A stretch of 54,803 nt of DNA from Crocinitomicaceae bacterium. Its GTDB lineage: Bacteria; Bacteroidota; Bacteroidia; Flavobacteriales_D; Crocinitomicaceae. Positions 44,972-54,465 of the stretch are shown in pieces (position 1 is the stretch's first letter; every line of letters begins with the position of its first letter). The position numbers were made by a program, and so were the translations under genes. A model generated the notes under the pieces. The model saw only the letters and a program-made list of their open reading frames with translations. It did no database searches and had not been told where the DNA came from. The stretch is from positions 1-54,803 of the forward strand of contig JAQXBM010000016.1 of assembly GCA_029252405.1 (NCBI GenBank), in the 5' to 3' direction.

Positions 44972-45337
44972 GTGTCCCGGATTAACCCTAAAGAGCTAAC
45001 GAAACTTTACTATTCTATTGGTGAAGTCGCAGAAATGTTTGATGTCAATACGTCATTGATTCGCTTTTGGGAAAAAGAATTTTCGGCCATCAAGCCAAAA
45101 AAGAACAACAAAGGCAACCGCTTATTTACGGTAAAAGATATTGAAACAATCGATCGCATTTACGAATTGGTCAAAATTGAAGGGCATACTCTAGACGGCG
45201 CCCGTAAGTCACTTCGTGAAAAGAAAATATCCAAACCTTCTGTAAAACCTGACACTCCTGCTGCATCATCGAAAGATTTCAACGAGGTTATCAGTCGTTT
45301 GGAAGAATTGAAAAATAAGATTTTGAAGATGAAATAA
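44972..45337 (+). CDS. MerR-family transcriptional regulator (short form)
   Basis: 121 residues. An N-terminal MerR HTH (LYYSIGEVAEMFDVNTSLIRFWEKEFSAIKPKKNNKGNRLFTVKDIETIDRIYELV) is followed by a short helical C-terminus without the metal-binding cysteines of MerR/CueR. Such stand-alone HTH proteins are frequent in Bacteroidota, and the regulon is unknown. It starts with GTG at 44972. It lies 72 nt upstream of the tandem GldN-like genes, so it may share their transcript or control them (inference). Confidence 0.9.
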   Translation: MSRINPKELTKLYYSIGEVAEMFDVNTSLIRFWEKEFSAIKPKKNNKGNRLFTVKDIETIDRIYELVKIEGHTLDGARKSLREKKISKPSVKPDTPAASSKDFNEVISRLEELKNKILKMK

Positions 45338-45360
45338 AGCCTTGGCTTGATTCGTCGTGA

Positions 45361-45409
45361 TCTATATCGTCAAATTGCGAAATAGATTTATTGCACAATA
45401 ACTTAGCAC
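45361..45409 (+). repeat. Upstream direct repeat, copy A
   Basis: 49 nt immediately before the first GldN-like gene. It matches 46288-46335 before the second one at about 41 positions, sharing TCTATATCGTCA and ATTGCGAAATAGA. Confidence 0.85.
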
Positions 45410-46264
45410 ATGAAAAAAATTCACTACTCATTCCTCGCCCTGTTCGTGGCATTTTTCATTACATCTAGTACGATCAATTCTCCTGCGCCAAAACAACGCT
45501 TGTTTGAGAAAATCATCATGGTGGAGTTAAACCCAACTGAAGATTCAGCCCTGTTTCAACCTTTTTCAAAAGCTTGGAAAGAACGTTGGCATTATTCTGC
45601 GGACATCCTTTTTGACGACACAGAGCTAATGAATGCTAAAAAGTACCAGCCGTCGTTTGCGAATCGCTTTGAAAATCTCTACACCATCCTTCATCCAATG
45701 GTCATTAATGGAACCATACAGACGTATTTTCCTAGTGACCCCAATTTAGACATATCCTTGCAGACCGACCAGGGAGAACTGAACTACCCATTATTGGATC
45801 GGACTACAAATGAAACCTTCCTAACATCAGAAAAAGTACGATCGGATATGTGCTATTTACTGGGGAAATTCGGCCCTGAATCGGACTTGCCTTTGGTTGA
45901 TGAATATGGAGATCCAATGATCATGACCGCTGATAATGGCGAAATGTTCTACGTCTACCCTCCCCGAGATTATTACTGGTTTAGTGATGGAGATATCGTT
46001 AAATACAAAATGAGAATAAGCGTTCTGCTTAACAAAAAAGGGAAAGAGAAAAAAAGGACCATCAAATCCATTTGTCCTGTCGTTAATCAGCTGTCCGACA
46101 ATGGCGAGGTCGTGGGTGAAAGTGAATTGTTCTGGCTCAATTTCGAAGAATTGGAACCTGCTCTGGAAGAGGCGTACTTCTTCGACGAAAACATGATACC
46201 TGTGACCTATTTTGATTATTTCCAACGGAAAGCGAAGAACCTAGATATGAGCGGTAAGGAATAA
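45410..46264 (+). CDS. GldN/PorN-like secreted protein, paralogue 1
   Basis: 284 residues. A signal-like N-terminus (KKIHYSFLALFVAFFITSSTINS) has no lipobox. Features recalling GldN/PorN are a LYTILHPMVINGTIQTY segment (about 98-114), a variable acidic centre, DIVKYKMRISVLLNKKGKEKKRTIKSICPVV (about 195-225), and ELFWLNFEELEPALEEAYFFD near the end. GldN is a periplasmic ring component of the T9SS. This copy is not in a gldKLM context, so a T9SS role is inference. About half of its residues match the next gene. Confidence 0.6.
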   Translation: MKKIHYSFLALFVAFFITSSTINSPAPKQRLFEKIIMVELNPTEDSALFQPFSKAWKERWHYSADILFDDTELMNAKKYQPSFANRFENLYTILHPMVINGTIQTYFPSDPNLDISLQTDQGELNYPLLDRTTNETFLTSEKVRSDMCYLLGKFGPESDLPLVDEYGDPMIMTADNGEMFYVYPPRDYYWFSDGDIVKYKMRISVLLNKKGKEKKRTIKSICPVVNQLSDNGEVVGESELFWLNFEELEPALEEAYFFDENMIPVTYFDYFQRKAKNLDMSGKE

Positions 46265-46287
46265 AATGAGCTGAATGCTTATCAATT

Positions 46288-46335
46288 TCTATATCGTCAT
46301 ATTGCGAAATAGAATTATTGCATATTACGTAACAC
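46288..46335 (+). repeat. Upstream direct repeat, copy B
   Basis: Copy of 45361-45409 directly before the second GldN-like gene, including the leader up to the ATG, so the duplicated unit included its promoter/leader. Confidence 0.85.
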
Positions 46336-47178
46336 ATGAAAAAAAATCTCTACTCATTCATCGGATTATTTGTGGTGTTCTTCGTCACATCGAGTACCAT
46401 CAAAACTCCTGAATCAGAGCGTTTTTTTGAAAAAATAATCTTCGTCGAGTTCAGTGCCAATGAGGATTCAGTGCTATTTCAACCGTATTCCAAAGCTTGG
46501 AATGAAGGTTGGAATCGATCGAGCGATATTTACGTGAACGGAACTGAATTAATGAACGCTGAAAAGTATAAATCCTCCTTTGACAATCACGAGGAGAATC
46601 TATACACTATTCTTCATCCCATGATCATTTCTGGAGAAATTCAGTCGTATTCTCCCATGGATCCTGAATCATACGGGTTCGGCGCAAGTGACGGCGGAGA
46701 ATTGCGCTACCCGATTGGAGACACCGAAAAAAATGTGACCTTTTTGACTTCTGAAAACGTGCGAGACGAACTTTGTTATCTCCTTGGGAAATTCGGACCA
46801 CTGTCAGATATTCCCTTAGTTGATGAATTCGGAGACCCTATGCAAGCGCTTGGAGAGGATGATATGCCCATTTTCGTTTATCCTCCGCCCGATTACTTTT
46901 GGCACTCGGATAAAGACCTCATCAAATACAAATTGAGAGTGAGCGTCCTCTTCAACAAAAAAGGGAAAGAGAAGCAACGTACCATCAAAGCAATTAGTCC
47001 TGTGGTTAATGAGTTTTCTGAGACCGGTGAGGTAATTGATGAAAGAGAACTATTCTGGCTCAATTTTGAAGAATTGGAATCTACTCTGGAAGCAGCACAT
47101 TTTTTTGATGAAAACTTAAAATCAGTAACGTATTCGAAATATCTTCAGGAAAAGGTGAAAAACGCGAGTATTCGCTGA
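46336..47178 (+). CDS. GldN/PorN-like secreted protein, paralogue 2
   Basis: 280 residues, a tandem paralogue of 45410-46264. It has the same signal-like N-terminus, LYTILHPMIISGEIQSY, LIKYKLRVSVLFNKKGKEKQRTIKAISPVV, and ELFWLNFEELESTLEAAHFFDENL. The two share all long motifs and differ most in the acidic centre (QALGEDDMPIFVYPPPDYFW vs MTADNGEMFYVYPPRDYYW). The stop is 15 nt before that of the convergent aroB. The function is unproven. Confidence 0.6.
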   Translation: MKKNLYSFIGLFVVFFVTSSTIKTPESERFFEKIIFVEFSANEDSVLFQPYSKAWNEGWNRSSDIYVNGTELMNAEKYKSSFDNHEENLYTILHPMIISGEIQSYSPMDPESYGFGASDGGELRYPIGDTEKNVTFLTSENVRDELCYLLGKFGPLSDIPLVDEFGDPMQALGEDDMPIFVYPPPDYFWHSDKDLIKYKLRVSVLFNKKGKEKQRTIKAISPVVNEFSETGEVIDERELFWLNFEELESTLEAAHFFDENLKSVTYSKYLQEKVKNASIR

Positions 47179-47193
47179 AAGAATTAAAAAAAC

Positions 47194-48270
47194 TTAGTTC
47201 AAATTGATCTGCTGATTTTTGAAATGAAGGAACACTTCAACTGCTTCACCTTGAGCAATCTCATGATCGAAACTGCATTTCCCAATTCCTTCCAACAAGC
47301 AACACTGAACTTTTCCAGCACGATTCTTCTTGTCGTTTGAAAGCATACTGACCATTTGCTGCATGTCCTCGTTTGAAAATGGTGGAATGTTGTACCATTT
47401 GATCAAATCCTGCTCGACCTTTTGGAAATCTTCCAACTTCAACAATCCTTTTTTGTAAGACAAATAGGCTTCGAAGATCATTCCAATGGCAACGGCCCAA
47501 CCGTGTGACACTCCTTCTCTTCCCATGTAAAAACCTTCAATAACATGTCCGAAGGTATGTCCAAAATTCAATTTCTTTCGCTCCCCTTTTTCTAAAGGAT
47601 CAGCAGTCACAACTTTGTTCTTAATTTCAATCGCGTCTCTCAATAATTCGATTGGAATCGATTCTGGCTCCTCCATCTGCGCCAAGACCTCAGCATAAAG
47701 TAGTGGATCAGAAATCAAACCATGCTTCAACAATTCAGCAAAGCCACTCATTAATTCAGCAGGTGGCAAGGTCGATAAGAAAATTGGATCGATGTAAACC
47801 GCAATCGGGTGACTGAATACCCCAATTTGATTCTTGAAATGCCCCAGATTCACGCCCGTTTTTCCGCCAATAGAAGCATCAACCATTCCGAGTAAACTCG
47901 TCGGCACATTGATGAACTCAATCCCGCGTTTGTAACACGAAGCAATGAACCCACCCATGTCCGTAATCATTCCACCACCAACGTTGACCAATAAATCGTG
48001 TCGTCCAACTTGGTAGTCACTCAAGACTTCCCAAATGTTCTCAACGATTTCGACTGTTTTGTGCACTTCACCTGATGGAATCATGATTACTTCAGCCTCA
48101 GAAAGCTCTTGGAATTGCGTAATTAAAAAACTCACGCAGGCCTCGCTTGTATTTTCATCGCAAAACAAAATCACCTTCTCATTGCTGAAAGATGCAAGTT
48201 TCTCGGCAAAGCTCGATTCTAAAATTGAACCGAGTTCCAATTGATATCCGTTAGACTGAATTATGTGCAT
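47194..48270 (-). CDS. aroB: 3-dehydroquinate synthase
   Basis: Second shikimate-pathway step, DAHP to 3-dehydroquinate, NAD and zinc dependent. 358 residues, normal length. Family motifs: VNVGGGMITDMGGFIAS (NAD), FINVPTSLLGMVDASIGGKTGVN, and the zinc-ligand region with the glutamate of FAELLKHGLI and the histidines of FGHTFGHVIEG and VSHGWAVAIGM. ATG at 48270, with a perfect -7 box (TACCTTTG) 18 nt upstream. Other aro genes are not in the window. Confidence 0.96.
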   Translation of the reverse strand: MHIIQSNGYQLELGSILESSFAEKLASFSNEKVILFCDENTSEACVSFLITQFQELSEAEVIMIPSGEVHKTVEIVENIWEVLSDYQVGRHDLLVNVGGGMITDMGGFIASCYKRGIEFINVPTSLLGMVDASIGGKTGVNLGHFKNQIGVFSHPIAVYIDPIFLSTLPPAELMSGFAELLKHGLISDPLLYAEVLAQMEEPESIPIELLRDAIEIKNKVVTADPLEKGERKKLNFGHTFGHVIEGFYMGREGVSHGWAVAIGMIFEAYLSYKKGLLKLEDFQKVEQDLIKWYNIPPFSNEDMQQMVSMLSNDKKNRAGKVQCCLLEGIGKCSFDHEIAQGEAVEVFLHFKNQQINLN

Positions 48271-48288
48271 TCGAAATTATTTATCATC

Positions 48289-48296
48289 CAAAGGTA
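48289..48296 (-). promoter_or_regulatory. -7 promoter box for aroB
   Basis: Minus-strand TACCTTTG, full match to TAnnTTTG, 18 nt before the ATG. Confidence 0.55.
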
Positions 48297-48349
48297 AATA
48301 ATCGGCAGCAACATCACCCTGTTTTTTTAATTCGGGTTATTTTTACGCA

Positions 48350-49522
48350 ATGATCTCATTCGACAACACCGAAATTGCGTTCAAAAGTAAATCCAACAAA
48401 GATTTAAAGCGAGCGTATTGGCTGTTCAAAGCCGTTGGAAGCAGGACTTTTGTGAAGTTTGGAAAATGGGCGACCAATGTGGCCTTCAAGCTGCGTTTGC
48501 CGATTAAAGGCATGATCAAAAAAACGATCTTTCATCAATTCTGTGGAGGTGAATCTGTTGAGGGTTCGATTGCCACTTCGAACGATCTTGGTAAGTACAA
48601 CGTAAAGACCATTCTCGACTACAGTATTGAAGGAAAAACGTCCGATGAGGATTTCGATGCAACTGTGGCGGAAATCATTGAAACAATTGAAACAGGCAAA
48701 GCGAATGACAACATTCCGTTTGCTGTATTCAAGATGACGGGGATTTGTTTGTTCTCAATTTTGGAAAAGGCGAATGCGGGAGTAGATCAATTATCTGGCG
48801 ATGATCTCCAAAAATACGAGCAGTTGGTTTCACGAGTAGATCAAATCTGTTCAGCGGCACACCAATGCAATGTTCCCGTTTTTATTGATGCTGAGGAATC
48901 GTGGATTCAAGATACGATCGATCGCGTTACAAAAGAAATGATGCTTCGCTATAACAAAGAAGCGGCAATCGTTTACACTACTTTGCAGATGTATCGTCAT
49001 GATCGTTTGGCATTCTTCCAACAAGAAATTGAAGCAGCAAAAGCGGATGGGCACCACTACGGAGTGAAAGTCGTTCGTGGGGCGTATATGGAAAAAGAAC
49101 GCGATAGAGCTGAGGAGAAAGCTTATCCGTCGCCAATCCAACCAGATAAAGCAGCAAGTGATACCGACTTCGACAAAGCACTTCGATTAGCATTGGACAA
49201 TATCGATATCGTTGATATATGTGCAGGTTCGCACAACGAAAAAAGTGCGCTACTGTTGACGGAAATCATGGCGGAAAAGAATTTGGCGAACAATCACCCT
49301 TCGATTTACTTCGCGCAGCTTTTGGGAATGAGTGATCACATTTCATTCAACCTAGCGAATGCTGGATACAATGTTGCGAAGTATGTTCCATATGGTCCCG
49401 TGAAAGAAGTAATGCCTTATTTATTGCGTCGTGCTGATGAGAATACATCCGTTGCAGGGCAAACGAGCCGTGAGTTGAGCTTGATCATGAAAGAACGCAA
49501 GCGTCGTAAGGGAAAGAAGTAA
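48350..49522 (+). CDS. Proline dehydrogenase (monofunctional PRODH)
   Basis: Oxidises proline to pyrroline-5-carboxylate with FAD. 390 residues. Barrel motifs include VPVFIDAEESWIQDTID, TTLQMYRHDRLAFF, GVKVVRGAYMEKERDRA and AGSHNEKSALLL, and the C-terminal substrate loop is PYGPVKEVMPYLLRRADEN. The usual downstream P5C dehydrogenase is not in the window, so this is a single-function enzyme. A start at 48350 fits. It is divergent from aroB (79 nt) and convergent with the MBL gene, with 7 nt between the stops. Confidence 0.93.
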   Translation: MISFDNTEIAFKSKSNKDLKRAYWLFKAVGSRTFVKFGKWATNVAFKLRLPIKGMIKKTIFHQFCGGESVEGSIATSNDLGKYNVKTILDYSIEGKTSDEDFDATVAEIIETIETGKANDNIPFAVFKMTGICLFSILEKANAGVDQLSGDDLQKYEQLVSRVDQICSAAHQCNVPVFIDAEESWIQDTIDRVTKEMMLRYNKEAAIVYTTLQMYRHDRLAFFQQEIEAAKADGHHYGVKVVRGAYMEKERDRAEEKAYPSPIQPDKAASDTDFDKALRLALDNIDIVDICAGSHNEKSALLLTEIMAEKNLANNHPSIYFAQLLGMSDHISFNLANAGYNVAKYVPYGPVKEVMPYLLRRADENTSVAGQTSRELSLIMKERKRRKGKK

Positions 49523-49529
49523 GGCTCGA

Positions 49530-50528
49530 CTATTTCATCAAATCTTTTACCGCCACTCGCCTCCACAAAGGCAATACGACAATCTCACGATTGGGGTTAT
49601 TCGATTCAATGATGTTAAAGGCGTGACCGAGATTCGATCCGAAGTTCAAGTTAACGAGCAGATTCGTCGTTTTCAATCCGTCTTCTAGCGGTATCGTGAA
49701 ATCATCCCAGTGAATCGGAACAATTACTTCAGGGTCGACCGCATCAATTACATGTTTTTGGTAGTCTTGATTGTAAGAATCATTCATCAACTCAATTCCT
49801 GCAATGGCTAAAAATTGAACATCCGCGTCGAAATCGGGAATAACGTTCTTCTTATACCCAGCTGAACCTTGAATAGCAATATTGACTTCTTCGTGCCTGA
49901 TCAGAATCGAATAACTGATTCCTTCTTTGTAATCGTAAATTGAAGCTGGCGGAACCAATGGAGCATCAATCGATTGATTGAGCAAGCGTTTTACTTTGTC
50001 AGGATCGGGATAAGTCCAGTGCTTGGATGCGATGAACATAATTTCAAATTTCCCGATCGAAATGAATTCATTTAAGGGTGCTTCCATCAATTGATCTTCG
50101 GATAGTTTCAGTCCTCGACCAATATTGAGCGTAGAAGACGAACCCATTAAGGTCGCCCCTGTCAATTGAGCAACTACTGGAGCATCCATAGCATGATCGT
50201 AATGCGAGTGCACAGGAATCACCAAATCCAAGTCGTTAATTTTCGCGCGCTTTAGGCACTTTTTGATGCGCTCTTTATTTGGACTTACTTCACCAAAAAC
50301 AACAGAGGTAACTGGAGGTCGAGAAAAAAAACCATCAGTGAGAATGCGTGTTTCACCATCATCCAACAAGACGTTTGTATTTCCCAAAAATTGAACGGTG
50401 AGACCTTTTGAGCTGGTTTTTCCCTTAAACGCGTGCGTTTCCAATTGAGACGGTATGGGTCTGATATTCCACAACAGGAATAGAATTAATACAAATGCTA
50501 ATAAATCAGCAACCCATAACTTTCTCAT
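49530..50528 (-). CDS. MBL-fold metallo-hydrolase with N-terminal membrane anchor
   Basis: 332 residues. A membrane helix (LWVADLLAFVLILFLLW) opens the protein, then a metallo-beta-lactamase fold with the metal motif PVHSHYDHAMD (about 120-130) and a C-terminal VPIHWDDF that supplies a further histidine. The substrate is unknown; related proteins are lactonases or phosphodiesterases, and the anchor suggests work at the outer face of the inner membrane. Confidence 0.83.
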   Translation of the reverse strand: MRKLWVADLLAFVLILFLLWNIRPIPSQLETHAFKGKTSSKGLTVQFLGNTNVLLDDGETRILTDGFFSRPPVTSVVFGEVSPNKERIKKCLKRAKINDLDLVIPVHSHYDHAMDAPVVAQLTGATLMGSSSTLNIGRGLKLSEDQLMEAPLNEFISIGKFEIMFIASKHWTYPDPDKVKRLLNQSIDAPLVPPASIYDYKEGISYSILIRHEEVNIAIQGSAGYKKNVIPDFDADVQFLAIAGIELMNDSYNQDYQKHVIDAVDPEVIVPIHWDDFTIPLEDGLKTTNLLVNLNFGSNLGHAFNIIESNNPNREIVVLPLWRRVAVKDLMK

Positions 50529-50644
50529 ACTTTAAAGATAAAAACAAAACTGTGTAAACATCGAAAAGTCCTCTTCATGAGTTAATTCCAAACTTTGTTG
50601 TAGAATGTCGAGACGGAAAGAAAATCCTGAATGATCAGCAAAGA

Positions 50645-50652
50645 TATATTTG
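50645..50652 (+). promoter_or_regulatory. -7 promoter box inside the apparent start of the TPR-SpoIIE gene
   Basis: TATATTTG, full match to TAnnTTTG, lies downstream of the ATG at 50631, so translation should begin at the GTG at 50679. Confidence 0.55.
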
Positions 50653-50678
50653 TACCTTACTACCCATTAAAAATTGGC

Positions 50679-52656
50679 GTGATTAAATTTCTAACAGTTT
50701 TTCTTTTACTCCTATCGACGCAAATTGTCGTGTCTCAATCTGAATCAATTCTCGAAGTTAAGAAGGTGTTTTTTGATAAAAAGCAGCACGATACAATCAG
50801 AGCAGATGCAGCAATAAAACTGGCTGATAATATTTACGCTACTGATCTTGATTTGCACTTGTTTTGATCCTAAAAGCTCACGAGTGGAGCACTAAGAACG
50901 ACTTCAAAAGTGGGCTATCAATTACCAAGGGTTACTTAGGGTTCATTTATCACACACAAGGTGATTATCTGAGTGGAATAGACTTCTATCAAAAATCAAT
51001 TTCTTTCAATCGTAAAAACGACTTCCAGTTGAATTTGGCTATAGACTTGGGGAATTACGGTTACTTGCTAGATGACCTGGAAGACCCAAGAGCTCTAAAC
51101 TTCTTTCATGAGAGTATTGCGATCTATAAAAAGAACAAACAAGCAAACGATGCGGCGTATTTATACAGTTACATCGGACAATATTATAGTAAGAAAGGAA
51201 TGGCTGATTCAGCTATTGTTCAAATTCAGCATGGATTATCGAATGCCGAGGAACCTTCGATAAAATCTACACTCAAACGAAATTTAGCCGAGGTAATGGC
51301 CAACCAAGGTGATTTCGACAAAGCACTGGAACTGATCAATGAATCCGTTTTCATTTCGAAAGGAAATAACCACGTGACTGACCTGAAAAGAGCCTATCTG
51401 TACAAGACCAGTATTTGTATAGAAATGAAGCGATTTGAAGCAGCACAAGAATGCTTGAACGAATTGAGAGCCTTAAAGGGAATTGATAGTGACAACGATC
51501 CCAAAGGCGCACTGAACCAAAAGCAACTAAGTGCTCGCTTGGCCTTTCATTTCAAGGACTACAAAACGGCTTACGACCATATTTCCTCAGCCTATCGCTT
51601 GCGAGATGATTTGTACAATGAGGAATTGGTGGACATCTTGAAACGGAAGTCCATTGAATTTGAATACCAAGAGAAAAGTGCCCGCGACAGTGTCAAGACC
51701 TTGGAAGAAATTGAAATTCGAGAACTCAAATACCAGGCAAATATTAAGGCGGAAGAAACGGGTAAATATTTTTTAGTGGGCTCCATTATTTCCTTACTCC
51801 TGATTGTAGGATTAATCACCCGAAGCTTCATAAAAAACAAAAGAAACACTAGGATCATCAAAGAACAGAACGAATCGCTTGGGGTTAAGAACAAGGAGAT
51901 TATCGACTCTATTAATTACGCCAAAAGCTTTAATCGGTCATTTTGCCTTCAAAAACTGACATGAATAAGGCTTTCCCTAAATCTTTTGTTTATAATAGAC
52001 CGAAAAACATTATTGGAGGCGATTTCTATTGGCTTTTCCAGAAAGGTAACCTCAACTTCTTGGCTGTTGCGGATTGCACAGGACACGGTGTTTCTGGTGC
52101 GTTGCTAAGTATCATTTGTTCAGAGGCTCTTAATAGATCTGTGGGTGAGTTCAAATTGGAGGATCCTGCTTCAATTTTGAATAAAGTGAGAGAACTAGTC
52201 AAAGATCATCTCAAACACTCTAACGAAAAATTATATGATGGAATGGATATCGCTCTCATCTCTTTGCGCAGAAGCGATTCTGATCAAGGAAGCAACGAAC
52301 TGTGTTTTGCTGGCGCGAACTCATCGATTATCGTAAAAACAGTGGACGGAATTCAAGTGTTGGGAGGAGATAGACAGCCAATCGGTAAGTATTTCAATGA
52401 ATCTTCTTTCCAAAACTTCCAAATGAGCCTTAAGAATGAGGACATCATCTTTTTATCCAGCGATGGATATTTGGATCAATTCGGAGGGCCGGAGGGTAAG
52501 AAAATGAAAATATCACCATTCCTAACATTCCTGCGTTCTATTGAAGACCAATCAATCGCATCTTTTGAATCTGAGATCATCTCGCATTTTGAAAATTGGA
52601 AGGGCGAAGAGGAACAAGTGGATGATGTTTGCATTCTTGGCTTTCAAATAAACTGA
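50679..52656 (+). pseudogene. TPR-SpoIIE phosphatase signalling protein with two frameshifts
   Basis: Three consecutive frames make one protein: a signal peptide (FLTVFLLLLSTQIVVSQ) with the first TPR part; TPR repeats, a membrane helix and a coiled coil; and a SpoIIE/PP2C-like phosphatase domain (NIIGGDFYWLF, VADCTGHGVSGAL, FLSSDGYLDQFGG). Restoring one base near 50850 reads DLALVLILKAHEWS, and one near 51940 reads ...SILPSKTDMNKAF, giving a continuous frame of about 660 residues. Both changes are single-base deletions. The domains themselves look intact, so either recent decay or assembly error is possible. Start codon: GTG 50679 by promoter position. Confidence 0.8.
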
Positions 52657-52748
52657 TGCTATTCGAAAAGAAATGGATTTGGTAAAAATCTAAATCGGAA
52701 TATCCTGATATAGCTTAATTGATATTTTCCTATCTTCAGAACCAATCT

Positions 52749-53897
52749 ATGAATTTGAATATAAAAACCGTGCGTACTTTAGTGATTTGCAATTTCCTTT
52801 TGCTCAGTGCCTGTTCGTACCCTCAGGGCGACGTCCACGATGAGTCAGTTTCAACCATTGATGCCGCAGAATTGACAAGCTTCGTAGATGATGGGAAATT
52901 CATTTCTATTTCCGAGATGTCGAGTCTTTTCGAGAAGGACACCACCTTAAAAGAAGTCGTGATTTCAAATTCGGAACAACTAAAAAAAGCCCTTCGTTTG
53001 AATTTGGAATACCTCCAAAAGAAAGGATCGGGATCTGCTTCTCCGCAACGAAGTCTTTACTACAACTATAAGAATCTGCGCACCATCAACGAGCTTTTGC
53101 AGAAGAATGAATCAGACACTTTGGATGTTTCGAATCTCCAACTTCAGCAGATTTGGGGATCTGATAAAATGGGCAATGTTCAATTCACAAGTTATTACAT
53201 TCCTGTGATTGAAGTCCGTCGAGAAAAAGACAGTGTTTTCAAATACCCGATTTACAAAAAGCCAGCTTCGAGTTACTTAGCACGATTGTCGAGAGAGCAA
53301 ATCGACGAGAAAAATATGCTCAGCGGGAAAAATTTAGAACTCGCTTACGCCAAGAATTACTTCGATGTTTTCTCCATGCAAGTGCAAGGATCAGGCTATG
53401 TCGAGTTTGAAGGTGGCGACAGGAAACTCTTCTCCTATGGAGGAAAAAATAACAGAGCTTATACGAGCATTGGTCGCTACCTCATCGATCAGGAACACAT
53501 TTCGAAAGCTGATATTTCCATGCAATCCATCAAGGCGTGGTTCGAGGAGAATCCTGATAGCACTTCTATCTTGATGAAGAATGCATCCTACGTCTATTTT
53601 CAAGAATCATTCAAAGAACCATCGGGAGCTGCAGGAGTTCCGTTGATTGATTTCGTTTCCATTGCGAGCGATTTCAGGTACCTTCCGAAGGGATCGATTT
53701 TACTCGGACAAGTTCCTATTTTGGACGCCAAGGGTGTTTTTGTGAAGCATGAGTATCGCATTCTGATCGTACATGATACGGGAGGCGCAATCAAAGGTGC
53801 TGGACATGTGGATTTATATGCAGGAGTTGGAACTGACGCAGGCGAATATGCAGGACGTATGAAACATTACGGAAGATTGTGGTTGATTTTGCCTTAA
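52749..53897 (+). CDS. mltA: Membrane-bound lytic murein transglycosylase A
   Basis: Cleaves peptidoglycan glycan strands. 382 residues from the ATG at 52749, with a lipoprotein signal ending LLSACS. The MltA domain (about 115-275) includes DVFSMQVQGSGYVEFEGG, and the C-terminal 3D domain (about 300-380) has YRILIVHDTGGAIKGAGHVDLYAGVG, where the aspartates are catalytic. The frame opens at 52719 upstream of the lipobox; the ATG at 52749 is chosen. Terminal extension and spacing are otherwise typical. Confidence 0.94.
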   Translation: MNLNIKTVRTLVICNFLLLSACSYPQGDVHDESVSTIDAAELTSFVDDGKFISISEMSSLFEKDTTLKEVVISNSEQLKKALRLNLEYLQKKGSGSASPQRSLYYNYKNLRTINELLQKNESDTLDVSNLQLQQIWGSDKMGNVQFTSYYIPVIEVRREKDSVFKYPIYKKPASSYLARLSREQIDEKNMLSGKNLELAYAKNYFDVFSMQVQGSGYVEFEGGDRKLFSYGGKNNRAYTSIGRYLIDQEHISKADISMQSIKAWFEENPDSTSILMKNASYVYFQESFKEPSGAAGVPLIDFVSIASDFRYLPKGSILLGQVPILDAKGVFVKHEYRILIVHDTGGAIKGAGHVDLYAGVGTDAGEYAGRMKHYGRLWLILP

Positions 53898-53903
53898 AAT
53901 CGG

Positions 53904-54465
53904 CTATAGCTTAGACACCTTTCTCACCAATATTTTATCATCCCCAATCCAAAGAATCAAGGTGTAAATTCCAGTATCGAGATCGGATACATTTAGGTTG
54001 ATCTCGTGAATATTCTCTCCCAAATCATTCTCAAACTTTAATTTTCTTCCCTTCAGATCTACCAGTGCGTACGCGCGGATCTCAACTTCGGAACGAATCG
54101 TCATTTGATCTCTTGATGGGTTTGGATACACTTCGACTCCACTTTCATCAAACGTCAGTTCTTCTGCATTCAACGCCAATCCATTGCTTTTGTAAATTCC
54201 ACCACCGTACGTAGCAGCCAACAGTTCTCCATTTGCCTTTGCGATAACGTTATTCCCATAAACATTCGTGGAAGTCATATTCGAAGTCAGATCTGACCAA
54301 GAAACGCCATCATCCGAAGAGGTCCAAATGCTTCCATGCATCAGGTACGCTGTATCTTGCTCAGCTCCATTCAAGCCAACAAATAATTCATCATCGTAGT
54401 TGAAAACACTCTTGATTTGAACTGGTGTATCCCAACTCCCTGAAATATCTATGGCTCCAGAAGCA
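53904..54465 (-). pseudogene. Truncated T9SS-sorted BNR-type surface protein (3' part)
   Basis: About 187 codons on the minus strand. A BNR-like segment (IWTSSDDGVSWSDLTSNMTSTNVYG) leads to a T9SS type A sorting domain (VEVYPNPSRDQMTIRSEVEIRAYALVDLKGRKLKFE ... GIYTLILWIGDDKILVRKVSKL). The frame stays open upstream beyond the first Met (54374) to about 54465, where IS110 sequence begins on the other strand. The 5' part of the gene is therefore missing. Confidence 0.8.
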
